Assembly: GCA_033807775.1 (NCBI GenBank)
Contig: CM066312.1
Location: 23,533,696-23,597,695 of the forward strand
Direction: 5' to 3'
DNA length: 64,000 nt
Source of the DNA: Saussurea involucrata
Lineage: Eukaryota > Streptophyta > Magnoliopsida > Asterales > Asteraceae
The stretch's first letter is position 1. The number at the start of each line of letters is the position of its first letter. Under the pieces are notes generated by a model that did no database searches, was not told the DNA's origin, and saw only the letters and a program-made list of their open reading frames with translations. The position numbers and the translations under genes are program-made. This document shows positions 46,602 to 58,584 of this stretch, in pieces.

Positions 46602-48118
46602 TGTAACGACCCCATATCCCAAGTATACAACATATCACACAATGTAACATAAATAGATATAACAAACGAACTTCACATTACATGTACGGTCCAGTAGTCT
46701 CTTACAATTGAAAGAAACCATATGTAACCCAAATACTGTACTATTTACATGCATAACATTTAACGTTGCAATACAACTGCTAAACAAGTCAAAAGCTTCA
46801 TCTTAAAGTCCTTCTATCTAGCCATCCACCGGTTACTCTACTTACTTGCCCTTACTTGATCCACCACCTGGAATACATATTTTTAAAACAAAATGAGGGT
46901 TAGACCTGATGGTCTAAGTGAGAAACCCCTGTTAGTTTAAAAACCATTTATATAAACTTTATTCATATAAATCACGCAACACAATCGTATACATCCAAAT
47001 AAACTCACATATATTATGCTTCCCCTTTTCATTCCTTCTGGCCATATTAGTGGTAGCAAGCCAACTAATAATATACAACGCTGCACAACATCTACAGCCA
47101 AACAACGCTATACAGGTTCTATAGCCAATCACACCGGTCTTAAACCCGGCCAACGTATTATAACACATTTATAATACACATGTAAATATAATACCTCACT
47201 ATATTATAATTCACATACGAGCACATAATTATCAACAGTTTCACTCCCAACTCCACACATGTATGTATTCCAGTTAAAAAGTGTTTTGAAAGCAAAACTC
47301 ACCTGTTTTGGTTATTTCACACGTTCGTAAGCTTCTTTCAAAACGATCCTATCCCTTACCACGATTCCACGGAATCTGAAACAAGTTAAGATACACAAAT
47401 TGCTTTACTAACCAAATACGTAAAGCCTAACGATTTCCCATCCTCAACTGTTCCATTACACACTGTATTTAACTCACTATCGGGACTACACAGGGTACCG
47501 GGACTTATACAGTACCGAGACTCTTAGTACCGGGAGTTCCTATACCGGAAGTTCATAATACCGGAACTCTCCACTACCGGAAGTCTGTTATACCGGGATT
47601 CAACTCTACCGGGAATTCACACTACCGGGATTCCACACTACCGGGAGTCCATATTACCGGGACTCCACCGGAAGTTGATTATACAGGGATTTCACCGGGA
47701 GTCCTCAAGAACACAGTCGGTTCTATTTACCCAGAAATCGATTGGAATCCATTCAAGACGTGAAATTAGATACTCTAAACCGAAAGATATCTTCTATTCA
47801 TAATTACAAAAACACAATATATAAAGGAGTTACCTCCAAATTACTTCTTAACCCGATCAATTGAAGCCCTACTCGTACGGTTTCCTCTTTCGCTTTCTTT
47901 CGCCTTTAGAACTCCCGCACACATACACACTCTTTCTATAACTGGATAAAGATACACCTGATAGCCTAAGGTGTATATCAAAAATCAATTTGTACCTTCT
48001 AGACCTTCAACTTCTAATTAATGACCCAAACACCCTTAACTTATATTTTACCCCAAACTTACCCTGAACATCATAAATAATTGTTAAATTATCTAACGGA
48101 CTTACCCTGGGTATTACA
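46602..48118 (-). repeat. Gypsy-2 5' LTR (1517 bp)
   Basis: It is nearly identical to 40190-41721, lacking one 16-bp unit of the CCGGGA array. Confidence 0.95.
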
Positions 48119-48123
48119 TTTGT

Positions 48124-48512
48124 GGATAATGGCAGGGGTGATCTTTATAGTGCCAAAATCAGTATCACAGAGGATGCAATCAATTGTCTTTGAGGAGTCT
48201 TTGGTTGATGGTAGCTGAGAGTGTCTGGCAGAATACCATAACTGAGATAGTAGTAGCTGATGTGCAGGAGGTGTTATGGTCAGGGCTGTGGAGAGGCAAC
48301 AATTTTTTAGGAAATTCACAGCATCATTCAGATGTGTGACTTGCTTTCAATGAGGAAACTCGAGAAGCACATAGAGGTTGTTGGTTTTTGTCCAATCCAG
48401 TTCTTCAAGAGTGAACTTGACCTGAGGAGCCTTGATGATTTCCAATTCCTCAGCAGCAGCAGTGTTCTCAGCAGTGGTGTTCTTAGCAGTGGAAATGTCA
48501 GTAGATGCCATT
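48124..48512 (-). pseudogene. Copia-3 extra ORF, N-terminal part
   Basis: The ATG at 48512 gives MASTDISTAKNTTAENTAAA, then FTLEELDWTKTNNLYVLLEF. A TGA at about 48353 breaks the frame, which continues as LNDAVNFLKNCCLSTALTIT and ITPAIIHK up to the Gypsy-2 insertion. Removing Gypsy-2 and one TTTGT copy joins it directly to KALSLPIATKK at 40184. An acceptor-like AATACAG lies two bases before the ATG. Confidence 0.65.
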
Positions 48513-49026
48513 TCTGTATTATCAGTTCAACCAAAGATATAACAAATAAGAATAATCTTAATGTGGAAAGATTTTCCAATAAGATGGTTCGAATTTTGTC
48601 CATTTCATTCAGACAAGAATGTCTTAATGAAGATTAGGGTTTTTCTTGTTTTTGAAAAACGAAATGCAAACCCAATAAAAATCTTGTTTTCCAGTTTCCT
48701 TTGAGAATTAGGATTCTGGAAAAACGTATGAAGAGTAAGTTTAAGATTTTGCGTTTAAACTTGAAGAACAACCATGAAAGGTTGTGTTCATAAAACCATG
48801 AAAGAAATGATTTCATTTGAAAAAGTTCTTTTGTTTGATCTTGTAAAAACAATGAGAAGATCATTAACAAGTTTAAGAAACAGGTAAATAACAGAATTAT
48901 TAACCTGGTTCGTTGAAGAAGAAGAAGTTCTTGAAAACTTGAGAGCACAAATGCAACAGTAATTTTCTTTTTCTTGCTTGGAGGAGAAGTTTTTCGCGTA
49001 AAAGAAAAATATAAACCCATGAAGTG

Positions 49027-49182
49027 TTTATATAGTGAAATTAGAGAGAGAGAAAAACTCGAGCGGGAAAGTTTTTCATCATGACACGGACACGTGTTTG
49101 CATTTGATTGGAAGGTAAACGAAACGTGCAAACGTGTGTCAGAAAAAGAACGTGCCGGGGCTTATCCGTTGTAATGACGTCA
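49027..49182 (-). promoter_or_regulatory. Candidate internal promoter for the Copia-3 extra ORF
   Basis: On the minus strand the order is TGACGTCA (49175-49182), then several ACGT cores including a G-box CACGTG (49091-49096), then TATATAAA (49027-49034). This lies between the end of pol (49489) and the extra ORF start (48512). A leader intron from 48904 (AACCAG|GTTAAT) to 48515 (AATACAG|AA) would place a short spliced 5' UTR before the ATG. Functional promoter activity is inference. Confidence 0.5.
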
Positions 49183-49488
49183 CAACTGTCCTTTCATATT
49201 CTAGGATGTCTCTGAGGTTTTGAAAAACTCAGGGACACTTTTGAAAAACATGAAGCACTGAATAGAAATATCAGTGTTGGTTTTAGAAATTTCAAAGTAT
49301 CGCTGATTAAGGAAGAGATATTCAACGATGCAATTTGTTTTGAAATCTTGCATTCACATGCGATTGTCAGTGAGAGAAAAACATACCTTGATATCAGCGA
49401 ATCAAGTTTATTCAGAGAGAAAATGATAGAATGGGTTATACAAGTTGATTTTATCCTTGCGCTGATCAAATGTGAACCGCTGAAGATT

Positions 49489-50328
49489 TTACTCTTCAAA
49501 GTTCAGCATTCCAAGCTCGCTAATGAGAAAGTTGAATCTTGTCTCATCAAGAGGTTTGGTGAATAGATCAGCTAACTGATAATCAGTTGGGATAAAGTGA
49601 AGTTCTATATCACCATTCATCACATGATCTCTGATAAAATGATACCTGATTTCGATGTGTTTTGTCTTTGAGTGAAGCACTGGATTGTTGGCTATAGCGA
49701 TGGCACTTGTGCTGTCGCAATAGATTGGAATATTTGAGAGCTGTAGGTCATAGTCCAGTAGTTGATTTCTCATCCACAAGACCTGAGAACAACAGCTTCC
49801 AGCGGCTACATACTCAGCTTCAGCGGTGGAGGTGGACACTGAGTTTTGCTTTTTACTTGTCCAACTCACCAGCTTTCCACCCAGGAGCTGACAGCCTCCT
49901 GTGGTGATTTTCCTATCCAATTTGCAACCTGCAAAATCACTATCTGAATAGGCGATTAGATCGAACCCTGAGTCTTTGGGATACCAAAGACCTAGATTCG
50001 CAGTACCCTTAAGGTATCGAAAAATTCGCTTTACATCGATGAGATTTCTTAGGTTCAGCTTGATATCGTGCACACAAACAGGTTGCGTACATAATATCGG
50101 GTCGGCTAGCTGTAAGATACAAGAGAGAGCCGATCATCCCACGGTACAGCGTGACATTAACAGGAATACCATTAGTATCCTTATCTAGTGTCAGCGGTGG
50201 TGCCATAGGGGTTTTCATAGCTGAACTCTGAGTTAAATCGAATTTCTTCAGCATATCTTTAACATACTTTCCCTGATTAATGAAAGTTCCTTTTTCATTT
50301 TGCTTTATCTGAAGACCAAGGAAATATG
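49489..50328 (-). pseudogene. Copia-3 reverse transcriptase end and RNase H (frameshifted)
   Basis: After a one-base loss near 50335 the protein resumes through MLKKFDLTQSSAMKTPMAPP and YRGMIGSLLYLTASRPDIMY. It shifts frame again near 50040-50070, then gives RNase H (IAYSDSDFAGCKLDRKITTG, STSTAEAEYVAAGSCCSQ, KHIEIRYHFIRDHV) and the terminal LADLFTKPLDE. The stop is at 49489. The two frameshifts disable pol. Confidence 0.88.
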
Positions 50329-52761
50329 TTAGTTCACCATCATGCTCATTTTATACTCATCTTTCATTCTTTCAGCGAAACGAGTACAAAGATCAGGGTT
50401 AGTAGAACCAAATATAATGTCATCAACATATATCTGAACAAGAATGATATGACCTTTCACTATTCTGAAAAATAAAGTTTTGTCGATTTTACTTTGCTCA
50501 AAATTTTCAATATGGAGATAAGTAGAGAGTGTGTCATACCATGCACGTGGAGCTTGCTTTAAGCCATAAAGTGCCTTATCCAGTTTATAAACATAACCTG
50601 GACGCTTAGGATCTGAGAATCCTGGAGGTTGTTCCACATAGACTTCTTCATTCAGCTTTCCATTTAGAAACGCTGACTTAACATCCATCTGATATACTTT
50701 GAAGTCTTTGTGTACAACGTATGCTAAGAATAGACGAATAGATTCTAGTCTTGCTACTGGAGCAAATGTTTCGTCGTAATCTATGCCTTCCTCTTGTCTG
50801 TATCCCTGAGCAACAAGACGAGCCTTGTTGCGGGTTACAGTTCCATGTTCATCCAACTTGTTTCGATAGACCCATTTAGTGCCTATCACTGTCTTGTCAG
50901 TTGGTCTTCGAACAAGTTTCCAAACTTTGTTTCTTTCGAATTCAGTCAGCTTTTCTTGCATGACGCTGACCCAGTTTGGATCTTTGAGGGCATCATCTAC
51001 TTTCTTTGGTTTAATCAGAGAAATAAAGTTAACAAATAAATAAATATTACCTGCACTTCGTCGAGTCTGAACACCAGCGTTTGGATCACCAAGAATTTGA
51101 TCAATTGGGTGATTTACAGTTCGTCGCTGAGCCGGAGCGTGAGATGCTGACTCAACCTGAATTGGAGGAGCTGAAGATGAGGCTTCAACAACTTCTGGAA
51201 TATCAGCTAAGAGAGGAGTGGGTGAAGATGTCATTTCATTCAGTGATTGCTGAGAAGTAGATGGAATGTCTGAGACATTTGGTTCAGAAGCAGGTATAGT
51301 GTTTAAAGGAACAGCTGAGACCCATGATGTTTCAGCTTCACTATTCTGTATGTTTGGAATGATAGTAGGACTATCATCTTCAACTGTATGAGTATGAGGA
51401 GTGGGAATATCTTCTGAATCACCAAGACGAGAAAACATCCATTGATTCAGTTCTTCAGTATCAACGGGCGGTTTAGAGTTCGCTGAACGGGATTCGTCAA
51501 ACGTGACGTGAATAGTTTCTTCTACAGTTTGTCTTCTTCGATTGAAGACTCTGAAGGCTTTGGAGATTGAAGAATATCCAAGAAAGATTCCATCATCAGC
51601 CTTAGGATCAAACTTTCCAAGGGCATCTCTGTTGTTCAGTATGAAACACTGACATCCAAAGATGTGAAGAAAGCTGATTGAAGGCTTTCTCCCATGAAAA
51701 AGTTCATAGGCTATTTTATTGAATCTTTTGACTATCAGCGACCTGTTTTGCGTAAAACAAGCAGTGTTGACAACTTCTGCCCAAAACTGAGTAGGCAGGT
51801 GAGAATCGCTGAGCATTGAACGTGCAGCTTCAATAATTGTTCTATTTCTTCTTTCAGCGACTCCATTTTGTTGCGGTGTTCTCACTGATGAAAAGTTGTG
51901 AGAAATACCCTTACTCTCAAAGAAGGAATCAAGAGAACTGTTTTTGAATTCAGTCCCATGATCACTCCTTATTTTGCGAACGGTCAAGTTGTTCAGGGTT
52001 TCCATCTTCCGAACAAAGGTGATGAGTTCTTCAGGGGTGTCACTCTTGGAACGGAGAAACATAACCCATGTATAACGAGAGAATTCATCAACTATGACCA
52101 GTGTATATTTCTTTCCAGCGATGGATTGTTTGTTAACAGGGCCAAACAAATCCATATGGAGAAGTTGTAGATGAGATGACACTGAGGAGATTTGCTTTGA
52201 CTTAAAGCTTGCTTTGGTCTGCTTCCCTTTCTCACATGCTGAACATAAAGACTCTTTGGCGTATGAGTGCTGAGGTAGACCAGTGACTAACTCTTTTGAA
52301 GAAAGAGTGTTCAGTGTCTTGAAATTTAGATGAGAGAGCCTCTTATGCCATAGCCAGTTGACATCAGATGAGGCTTTTGAGAAGAAACAAGAGTTCTCAG
52401 TGGTTGTTGAGTCCGTGTTTATTACATAAACATTTTCCAAACGATAACCGCTGAGAGCTATCTTCTCCTTTTTGTCAGTGACAAAGCAGGATTCCTTAGT
52501 AAAGATTACTTTGTTATCCTTGTCGCAAAGCTGACTGATGCTTAAAAGATTATGCTTCAGTCCTTCAACATATGCGACTCTTCTGAAGGTTGTTGTACCA
52601 TTAGAGAGTACACCAAACTCTCGGGTATGTCCTTTTCCATTTCCACCGAAAGTCACAGAGGGACCCTTCTCTTCCTTGTATTCAGCGAGCAGGCTTTTCT
52701 TTCCAGTCATGTGTCTAGAGCATCCGCTATCGAGATACCAGATACCTTTCTTAACCTGCAT
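50329..52761 (-). pseudogene. Copia-3 protease, integrase and reverse transcriptase
   Basis: This 810-codon frame has protease (WYLDSGCSRHMTG), GAG-pre-integrase (WLWHKRLSHLNFKTL), integrase (HMDLFGPV, RSDHGTEFKN, NGVAERRNRTIIEAARSM), a Ser/Pro/Thr-rich linker and RT (VWKLVRRPTDKTVIGTKWVY, VYQMDVKSAFLNGKL, YVDDIIFGSTN). It is in the same frame as gag, separated by one TAA at 52774-52776. It ends at a frameshift after MSMM. The motifs are typical of SIRE-type copia elements. Confidence 0.92.
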
Positions 52762-52773
52762 TACAAAGGAAGA

Positions 52774-55170
52774 TTAGTTTTTATTGGGTACCCACTTAAC
52801 CATGTGTACACTTTTGTCAGTGGAAGTAGTTGGAATGGAAGGTTCAGCAATTTTCGCAGCATTTGAAGATTCAGCTTTGTCAGTCTTCACTTTGGTTAAT
52901 TTCTTAACTTCAGTGGTCTTCTTGGCCTTGGGGGCAATGATCTTCACCTTAGCTATCTTTTCAGCTTTGGTGGCTGTGGGGCACTTACTAGCAATATGAT
53001 CATTATTTCCACAGTGATAACATTTCCTATAACTAAAAGTAGTTCTAGGACCATTTGAATGCTGAGCTTTAGATTTTGAAATAGAAGTACCAGCACCAAG
53101 TAAGCTATTGGCTTTTGAAATGGGAGGAACATTCAGTTCTTCGGATTTCTTACCAGAGACATCCACTCTGATTGTAGGAGTAGATCGCTGAATAGATCCA
53201 CGCTGAGTAGATCCAGAGATCTGATTCCTTGATCCAGAGGGATGAATCACTAAAGCTTTAGAAGCATTCAGCTTAGGTACTAAGGTACCCTTCTGAGGAT
53301 TTTGGTTAAAAGCAATTCCTTTACCTTTATCTTTAAAGACAGAGGTAGGTTTTGGATAAACCATTTTCTCTTTACCTTTTGAAGAGGTAGAAATTTCCTC
53401 AGGGATAGGCGGTATAGAAGAGGAACACTGAGAGGATGAAGTATCAGCGACTGAGGATACGAAAGTTCCAAATAAGAGCATGGAACGATCAGTGGTTGGT
53501 TCTAGAGTATCAGCTTTGTAACCAAGACCACGTTTATCACTCAGGGGAATCTGAGACTTAATTATCTCAGTGATCTTTGTTGAGAAATTATACCATCCAT
53601 CAACAATAGCTTTTTCAGCTCTTAATGCAGCGATAGCTTCTTCGCGCTCGATTTTGACTAGCTGATTTAAGTGCACTTGATCTTTAAAATCTTCTTCAAT
53701 TTTAGAAAGATTTTCTATTTGAAGGTGACAGTTTTTATGCTGTTCAGCGAGATCAAGGTTTTGATTTTCAACTACAGTTTTGCCATTCATGGCTTCATAT
53801 AAACTTCTAGTCAAGAGATCGATTTTACGAAGACTATCAGCTTCATCAATATTTGCAATATTGGTAAAGAAGGAAGGTGATACCTGAGTAGCAGAGGTTG
53901 AAGTGGAGGGAATGTCTGAACTTTGCTCATCTTCAATCTTGGCCATAAGACAGAGATTGGCTTCATCATCTTCAGAGTCAGATGATGATTCTTCTTCATC
54001 AGAGGCAGCCCAATCATAGTTAGCCATCAGGCCTTTGCCTTTCTTCTTAAAGCTTTTCAGCTTCGCATACTTTTCTTTCAGTTTGGCGTATTTGTCATCT
54101 TTATTCCTGGGAATAAAGGATTTCTTGGGAAACGCTGAGTTTCTCGAAACTTTCTTTGACCTGCACTCGTTAGCGAAATTTCCTATCTTTTCGCAGTTAA
54201 AACAAGTAGCAGTAGCCTTATCAACAGGAGATGATGATCTTGGCTTGTCAGTAATGGAAAGAGGTTTATTCTTTCTGAACATTTTCTTTTTGGCGAATCT
54301 CCTGAACTTTTTAGTGAGGAGAGCCAAAGATTCGTCATCATCTGAAGAGTCAGAATCTGATGACCTTTCAGAGTTACTTTCCAACTCAGTGATAGTGACT
54401 GAGGGTCGCTGAGTGGAAGGTTCCTCTGAGATTAAAGCAACAGGGGTGCTTTTGGAATCTTTTACAAGATTCTTGTTAAGATGACTCGATTGCTCATGAT
54501 TCAGCATCGTGCCATATAAGGTAGAAAGGGTCATTGATTTTAGATCCTTTGACAACTTGAGACACATAGAATAACTGTCCCAACTTTCAGGTAAACATTC
54601 TAAAATCTTTTTCAGCACTTCAAAGTTAGAATATTCCTTACCAACAGTTTTCAGATCTATTATTAAACAGTTAAAACGTTGGTGAACTTCAGAGAGAGTT
54701 TCATTCTTACCACGAATGAAACTTTCGTACTGTCTTACCAGGTTGATCTTTCGAGAGTCCTGGACTTTAGAAGTACCTTCATACTGAACACAGATTGTGT
54801 CCCACATAGCTTTTGAGGTTTTCAGGTTCATGACGGAATGGTAGACTTCGTCAGGAAGAGCCATGGATAGTATGGATCTGGCTTTGGTGTCGATAGTCAC
54901 TTTCTTCTTATCTTCATCAGTCCACATATGAACTTCCTTAGGAATCAGCCTTTCTGGAATAGCAGGTCTATTCTCAGCGGCTGGAACTGCAGCATCAATC
55001 CTTACAGGAATATATGGGCCGTTTTCAAGATAATAAGGCATAGTAGGGTCTACACCTTCTAAGAAGAGAATCATCCTATTTTTCCATAGATTAAAATTAT
55101 CTCTGGAGAATCTAGGGGGTTTTGCAAGAGAACCATTGTCAATATAGTTTGTGTTTGTGTTGGTAGCCAT
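52774..55170 (-). pseudogene. Copia-3 gag
   Basis: The ATG at 55170 (MATNTNTNYIDNGSLAKPPR) opens about 798 codons, and no earlier ATG fits better. It has a UBN2-type gag domain (FNLWKNRMILFLEGVDPT, then KNETLSEVHQRF), a first knuckle CFNCEKIGNFANEC in which the usual His is Asn, and a long central region with coiled coil (EDFKDQVHLNQLVKIEREE). A second intact knuckle CYHCGNNDHIASKC is near the end. Gag this large with two knuckles fits the SIRE lineage. The element belongs to the split insertion 35220-56061. Confidence 0.9.
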
Positions 55171-55246
55171 TTTCAGAAATAGCAAGGAAGAGAAATCTTA
55201 GTATAGATCAGATCTTGTTTATGAGATTAAACAAATCTGCTTCAAA

Positions 55247-56061
55247 AAGTTGGAACACTAAGTTTCTTGCACTAAGAAAGAGAAGGAAATTACTAATAAT
55301 AACCTATCTCAAGATAAGAAAGATGACTTGTCCAGAGTTAGCAAGTGCTTCAAAAATGAAGCTGGAGTCTTTCTTATATACTGCATGCATTTAATGCATG
55401 GCAGTTTACACTTTACACGTGGCAGCAACTCATTGGTTGTATGTCATTAACCTTTGTAGACAACCTTAGTAGACGCATGTTTGAACAGTGTAGTATCAGA
55501 GTGGTTGTACGATTTCAGACAATAAGGAGGTTCTTTTATGATATATCGTACAGAGTCGTGTAAGGGTGGTTAAGACAAAAGTACTTTGTACGGAGGACTT
55601 CATGATCAACTTTTCGTTGATTCAGCGCTTTACCATTGTTTATCAGCGAATGATAAAGTTCAGCGATAGCTGAAGTCTTGTACTTGATACTTCACGTTGA
55701 GTGGACAAATCTGAATCTTCGCTGATCCGCATCAGTTCATTAGGAGACTTGTCGCTGGTTCTTGAGCTTGATCTTTGACTTCAGCGTAGAACCTATGTTG
55801 ACGTGAAACTTGTCTTCAGAGATCATAAGTAAACAACTAACTTATCAGCGATCACCATAAGGACTGAACAGACTCAAGGCATTATGGTGAACAGTGTTCG
55901 CTGAATGTTTAATCTAAAGAGCGAGAGTTCCTATCAGCGGTACTGTAAGATCTTAGTACTTATCAGCGATAGTGAAACTCTGATACATATTGTTTACTTA
56001 TAATTTTCACTAAGTATATAGGAGAGGGTCATTATCAAATCACTGAGGGTTTGGATCAACA
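55247..56061 (-). repeat. Copia-3 5' LTR, truncated at its inner end (815 bp)
   Basis: It matches the 3' LTR from AAGTTGGAACACTAAG outward, but the last about 150 bp (the part with the poly-C/G tract) and the primer-binding site are missing. The join leads straight into the gag leader. Confidence 0.88.
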
Positions 56062-58338
56062 CTTTCTCTCCCAAACCGAAACCCTAAGCCCCCAAAGTCA
56101 ATTTTAAGCCATTTAGCCATAACATTCGAGATTTGCATGTGATTTCTTCATCTACCATGGTTTTGGGAAACAAATCTTGAAACCCTTTCACTTCATCTTC
56201 TTCACCTAAAGCTTTCTAGGGTTGCACCCAACCTTTTTGTCCATTTTAAAGAGTTAGAGATTGTGGTGTTTGTTGGTGATCTAGATGTGTTTTATTGGTG
56301 GATTCATGTTATGGTTGAGGTAATCCTCTTTTTCTCCATCTTTGGAAATTAGGGTTTTGGTATAAGTCGAGATATTGATATTAAATGTTTGGGGAATGAT
56401 TCTAAATGGTTGAATATGGATATGGATGGTTGGAAACTTGTGGATCTAGGTTTTTGGAAGATTTCGCTTGAGAATTCAAGTTTCTTCAAAGGAGCTCAAA
56501 TTGGGGAAAATCTAGATTTAGCCTAAATCTAGCAAGGTTAGTTCATGTTGCTTTGTGAAAACGTTGTACATGCCAAAAATATCCATTTTCAAGTGTTTAT
56601 GTGTTTTACATGAAAATTATCTATGGTTGAGTCATTTGTGAGGTTTAACTATTTGAAGTGTTAAATCTTGATAACATTATAAAACACCCACATTGGGATT
56701 TTTGAGTAATTTGATAAATGTATCTCAAGCAAAGGTGGTTTGGAAGGTTTTTGTGTAAATAGGGGTCTTTGGTGAAAGGACACTTTAATATGTTAGAAAA
56801 ATGCATATTTATTGTATGGGTCATTTGTGTACATATATGGTTGTGATTTATTTGGAAAATAACTTGACCAAAAATATGATGGGATTCGTGGATTTATCGT
56901 ATCTTGGAGGTATGTGTTGTTATATCATATTTAAATGCATTTTATCGTATTGGTGGCCCTTATTGTTGGTCAATTGTATTGTAGAGCATTAGATCGTATT
57001 TGACTCAAGTGAGTCTTGAGGAAATTGGTCCAATGTAAATTACTCTATGTTGAGTTAGAGATTGTATGCGTTTTAGTCATAATTATTAACTGATCACATG
57101 TGTTAAAGATGTTAGACATTCTTGTGTGGGCCATGTAACCGTTTGACTATATTTGCATTGGATGCATAGCATATGAGTCGGTCTTGTTTATGAGGTTGCA
57201 TGAGTATTGCGGGGTTGGACTCCAGGATCCATGTTTATGATCTTAAACTTTTCAAGTAGGCACTAGGAGGGTTGAGTCCGGAGGTGCTACCTTGGAGGTA
57301 GGCACTAGGACCTCCGCCGCTTTGATGATAATGCCTTGGAGGTAGTCCTAAGCGTGTTGGGACTTGTGGTGGAATTCGTGGGAATAAACACTAAGGTCAA
57401 CTGTATCTTGAGGTAAAACTTGTTAAGAAGTTGTAGGAACCTTTGGACGTCTAGTCGCGAAGTGTTATACGATTAATGTTGTACGGGTTGTATACTTACG
57501 TGTTCCCTCCACCCTCAATGGATACTGCATGTTTTAATTACTGTAATTCGTGTGCGAGTAATTACAAGTGTTGACTTTAACATTGGAACCCCTCCACGTA
57601 TATTAAGGTTTGCTTGAATGATTACTCCCATGCTTGGGTATTTAGACTTTATTTATAATTAACCTTTGTGTGGGTTGTTGAGTCGGTCACATGCCTTCGG
57701 TAACGTATTATATGTGTTTGGATTGTTTTTCCATGTTCTTATGGGTGTTGTATTATTTCTCCTCCTTGTTGGGATGTTTCGAATAATAGAGTTTTACTGA
57801 AGTTTACTTCATTTGGGAATTTAATAATCATCCACGTTTTAAGTGAGTTTTTGGATCTGCATCCATTATTTAGAAATGTTCCATCGTGGGGCTTTTGGCA
57901 AGGTTTTTGTGTGCGTTGGGAAAATTCATGATTTGAGTTGTACTCATCTAGTTTAACGAACTATTTTAATCATGATGAAAACTCTTGAACTCACTAGGCA
58001 TTAGCCTAACCCTTTTTATTTGTCGGCATGTGCAACATGTTTCGGTTGAGAATAGTTCTAGTGACACTTTGAAGAGTGGAGAGCTAGATGTGTGTTCAAG
58101 GAGCAAGAAGTAAGCGACTTGGTGAAGTCTTCCGCATTTATAATTGGGAATAACAATTTGTATTTGGGTTTAGTAACACCTTACCTTACTTAGTGTTGGT
58201 GCGATTTAAGTTATTGTACGTTGGGATTCATTTTTTTTATGATTTTAGAGTTGAAGTATTTTCAAAGATGGTTTTGTAGGAGGGATTTTACCCTTTATTT
58301 GGTTTTTGTGTGGAAGTTTTTAAGAGTTAGAGCATTAT

Positions 58339-58571
58339 TGTATTCAAGATTTAATGTAAAGTCAATGTACTTGTATTATTCAATATCATGAAATAATGCC
58401 TTATACCTTGTAAGTCTAAGGGTATAATAGGCATATGATGTAATAGTTTGATAAGCTTTGGTAGATTTTCTCTCTTTGTATCTTGTAACTCTCATATATG
58501 GATGACCAATGTTTTCTCTCTCTAGAATAAATGTTTCACTCAGATTTCATGCATTAGATTTGGGATTAACA
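58339..58571 (+). repeat. Short LTR (233 bp) of element E5
   Basis: It starts TGTATTCAAG and ends GGGATTAACA, directly followed by a primer-binding site. It is inserted at or near the end of the plus-strand gypsy LTR. The matching LTR is outside the window, so boundaries are provisional. Confidence 0.6.
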
Positions 58572-58572
58572 A

Positions 58573-58584
58573 TGGTATCAGAGC
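58573..58584 (+). other. Element E5 primer-binding site
   Basis: TGGTATCAGAGC, complementary to initiator tRNA-Met, lies one base after the LTR. Confidence 0.85.

Larger units (their letters stand above)
40190..48118 (-). mobile_element. Ty3/gypsy chromovirus (Gypsy-2), Tekay/Del type
   Basis: TTTGT flanks it at 40185-40189 and 48119-48123. The LTRs are 40190-41721 (3') and 46602-48118 (5'). It is close in protein sequence to Gypsy-1 but its LTRs are a different sequence. The LTRs differ at only about a dozen sites plus one 16-bp array unit, so it is a young insertion into the extra ORF of Copia-3. Confidence 0.95.
35220..56061 (-). mobile_element. Sirevirus-like Ty1/copia element (Copia-3) with extra ORF, split by Gypsy-2
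   Basis: CTTTC flanks it at 35215-35219 and 56062-56066. On the minus strand the LTRs start TGTTGATCC, and the 3' LTR ends CGGGACCAACA. Order: 5' LTR remnant, gag, pol, a 1 kb spacer, a long extra sense ORF, polypurine tract, 3' LTR. Without Gypsy-2 it is about 12.9 kb, very large for copia, which fits the SIRE/Maximus lineage with its additional 3' gene. The 5' LTR lacks its last about 150 bp and the primer-binding site. Confidence 0.9.
35093..58338 (+). mobile_element. Plus-strand gypsy LTR split by the Sirevirus insertion
   Basis: The LTR begins TGTAACACCCCGATTTTTGG at 35093 and resumes at 56067 after the 20.8 kb copia insertion, giving about 2.4 kb in total. It is the same family as 32812-35092, in opposite orientation. 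It stops near 58338, just short of the expected GTGTTACA end, where another LTR begins. No internal region of this element is present in the window. Confidence 0.6.

Noticed and set aside
48634..49131. 165-residue hydrophobic frame between pol and the extra ORF
   Set aside because: It overlaps the candidate promoter and leader, is compositionally biased and has no recognisable family; treated as chance.
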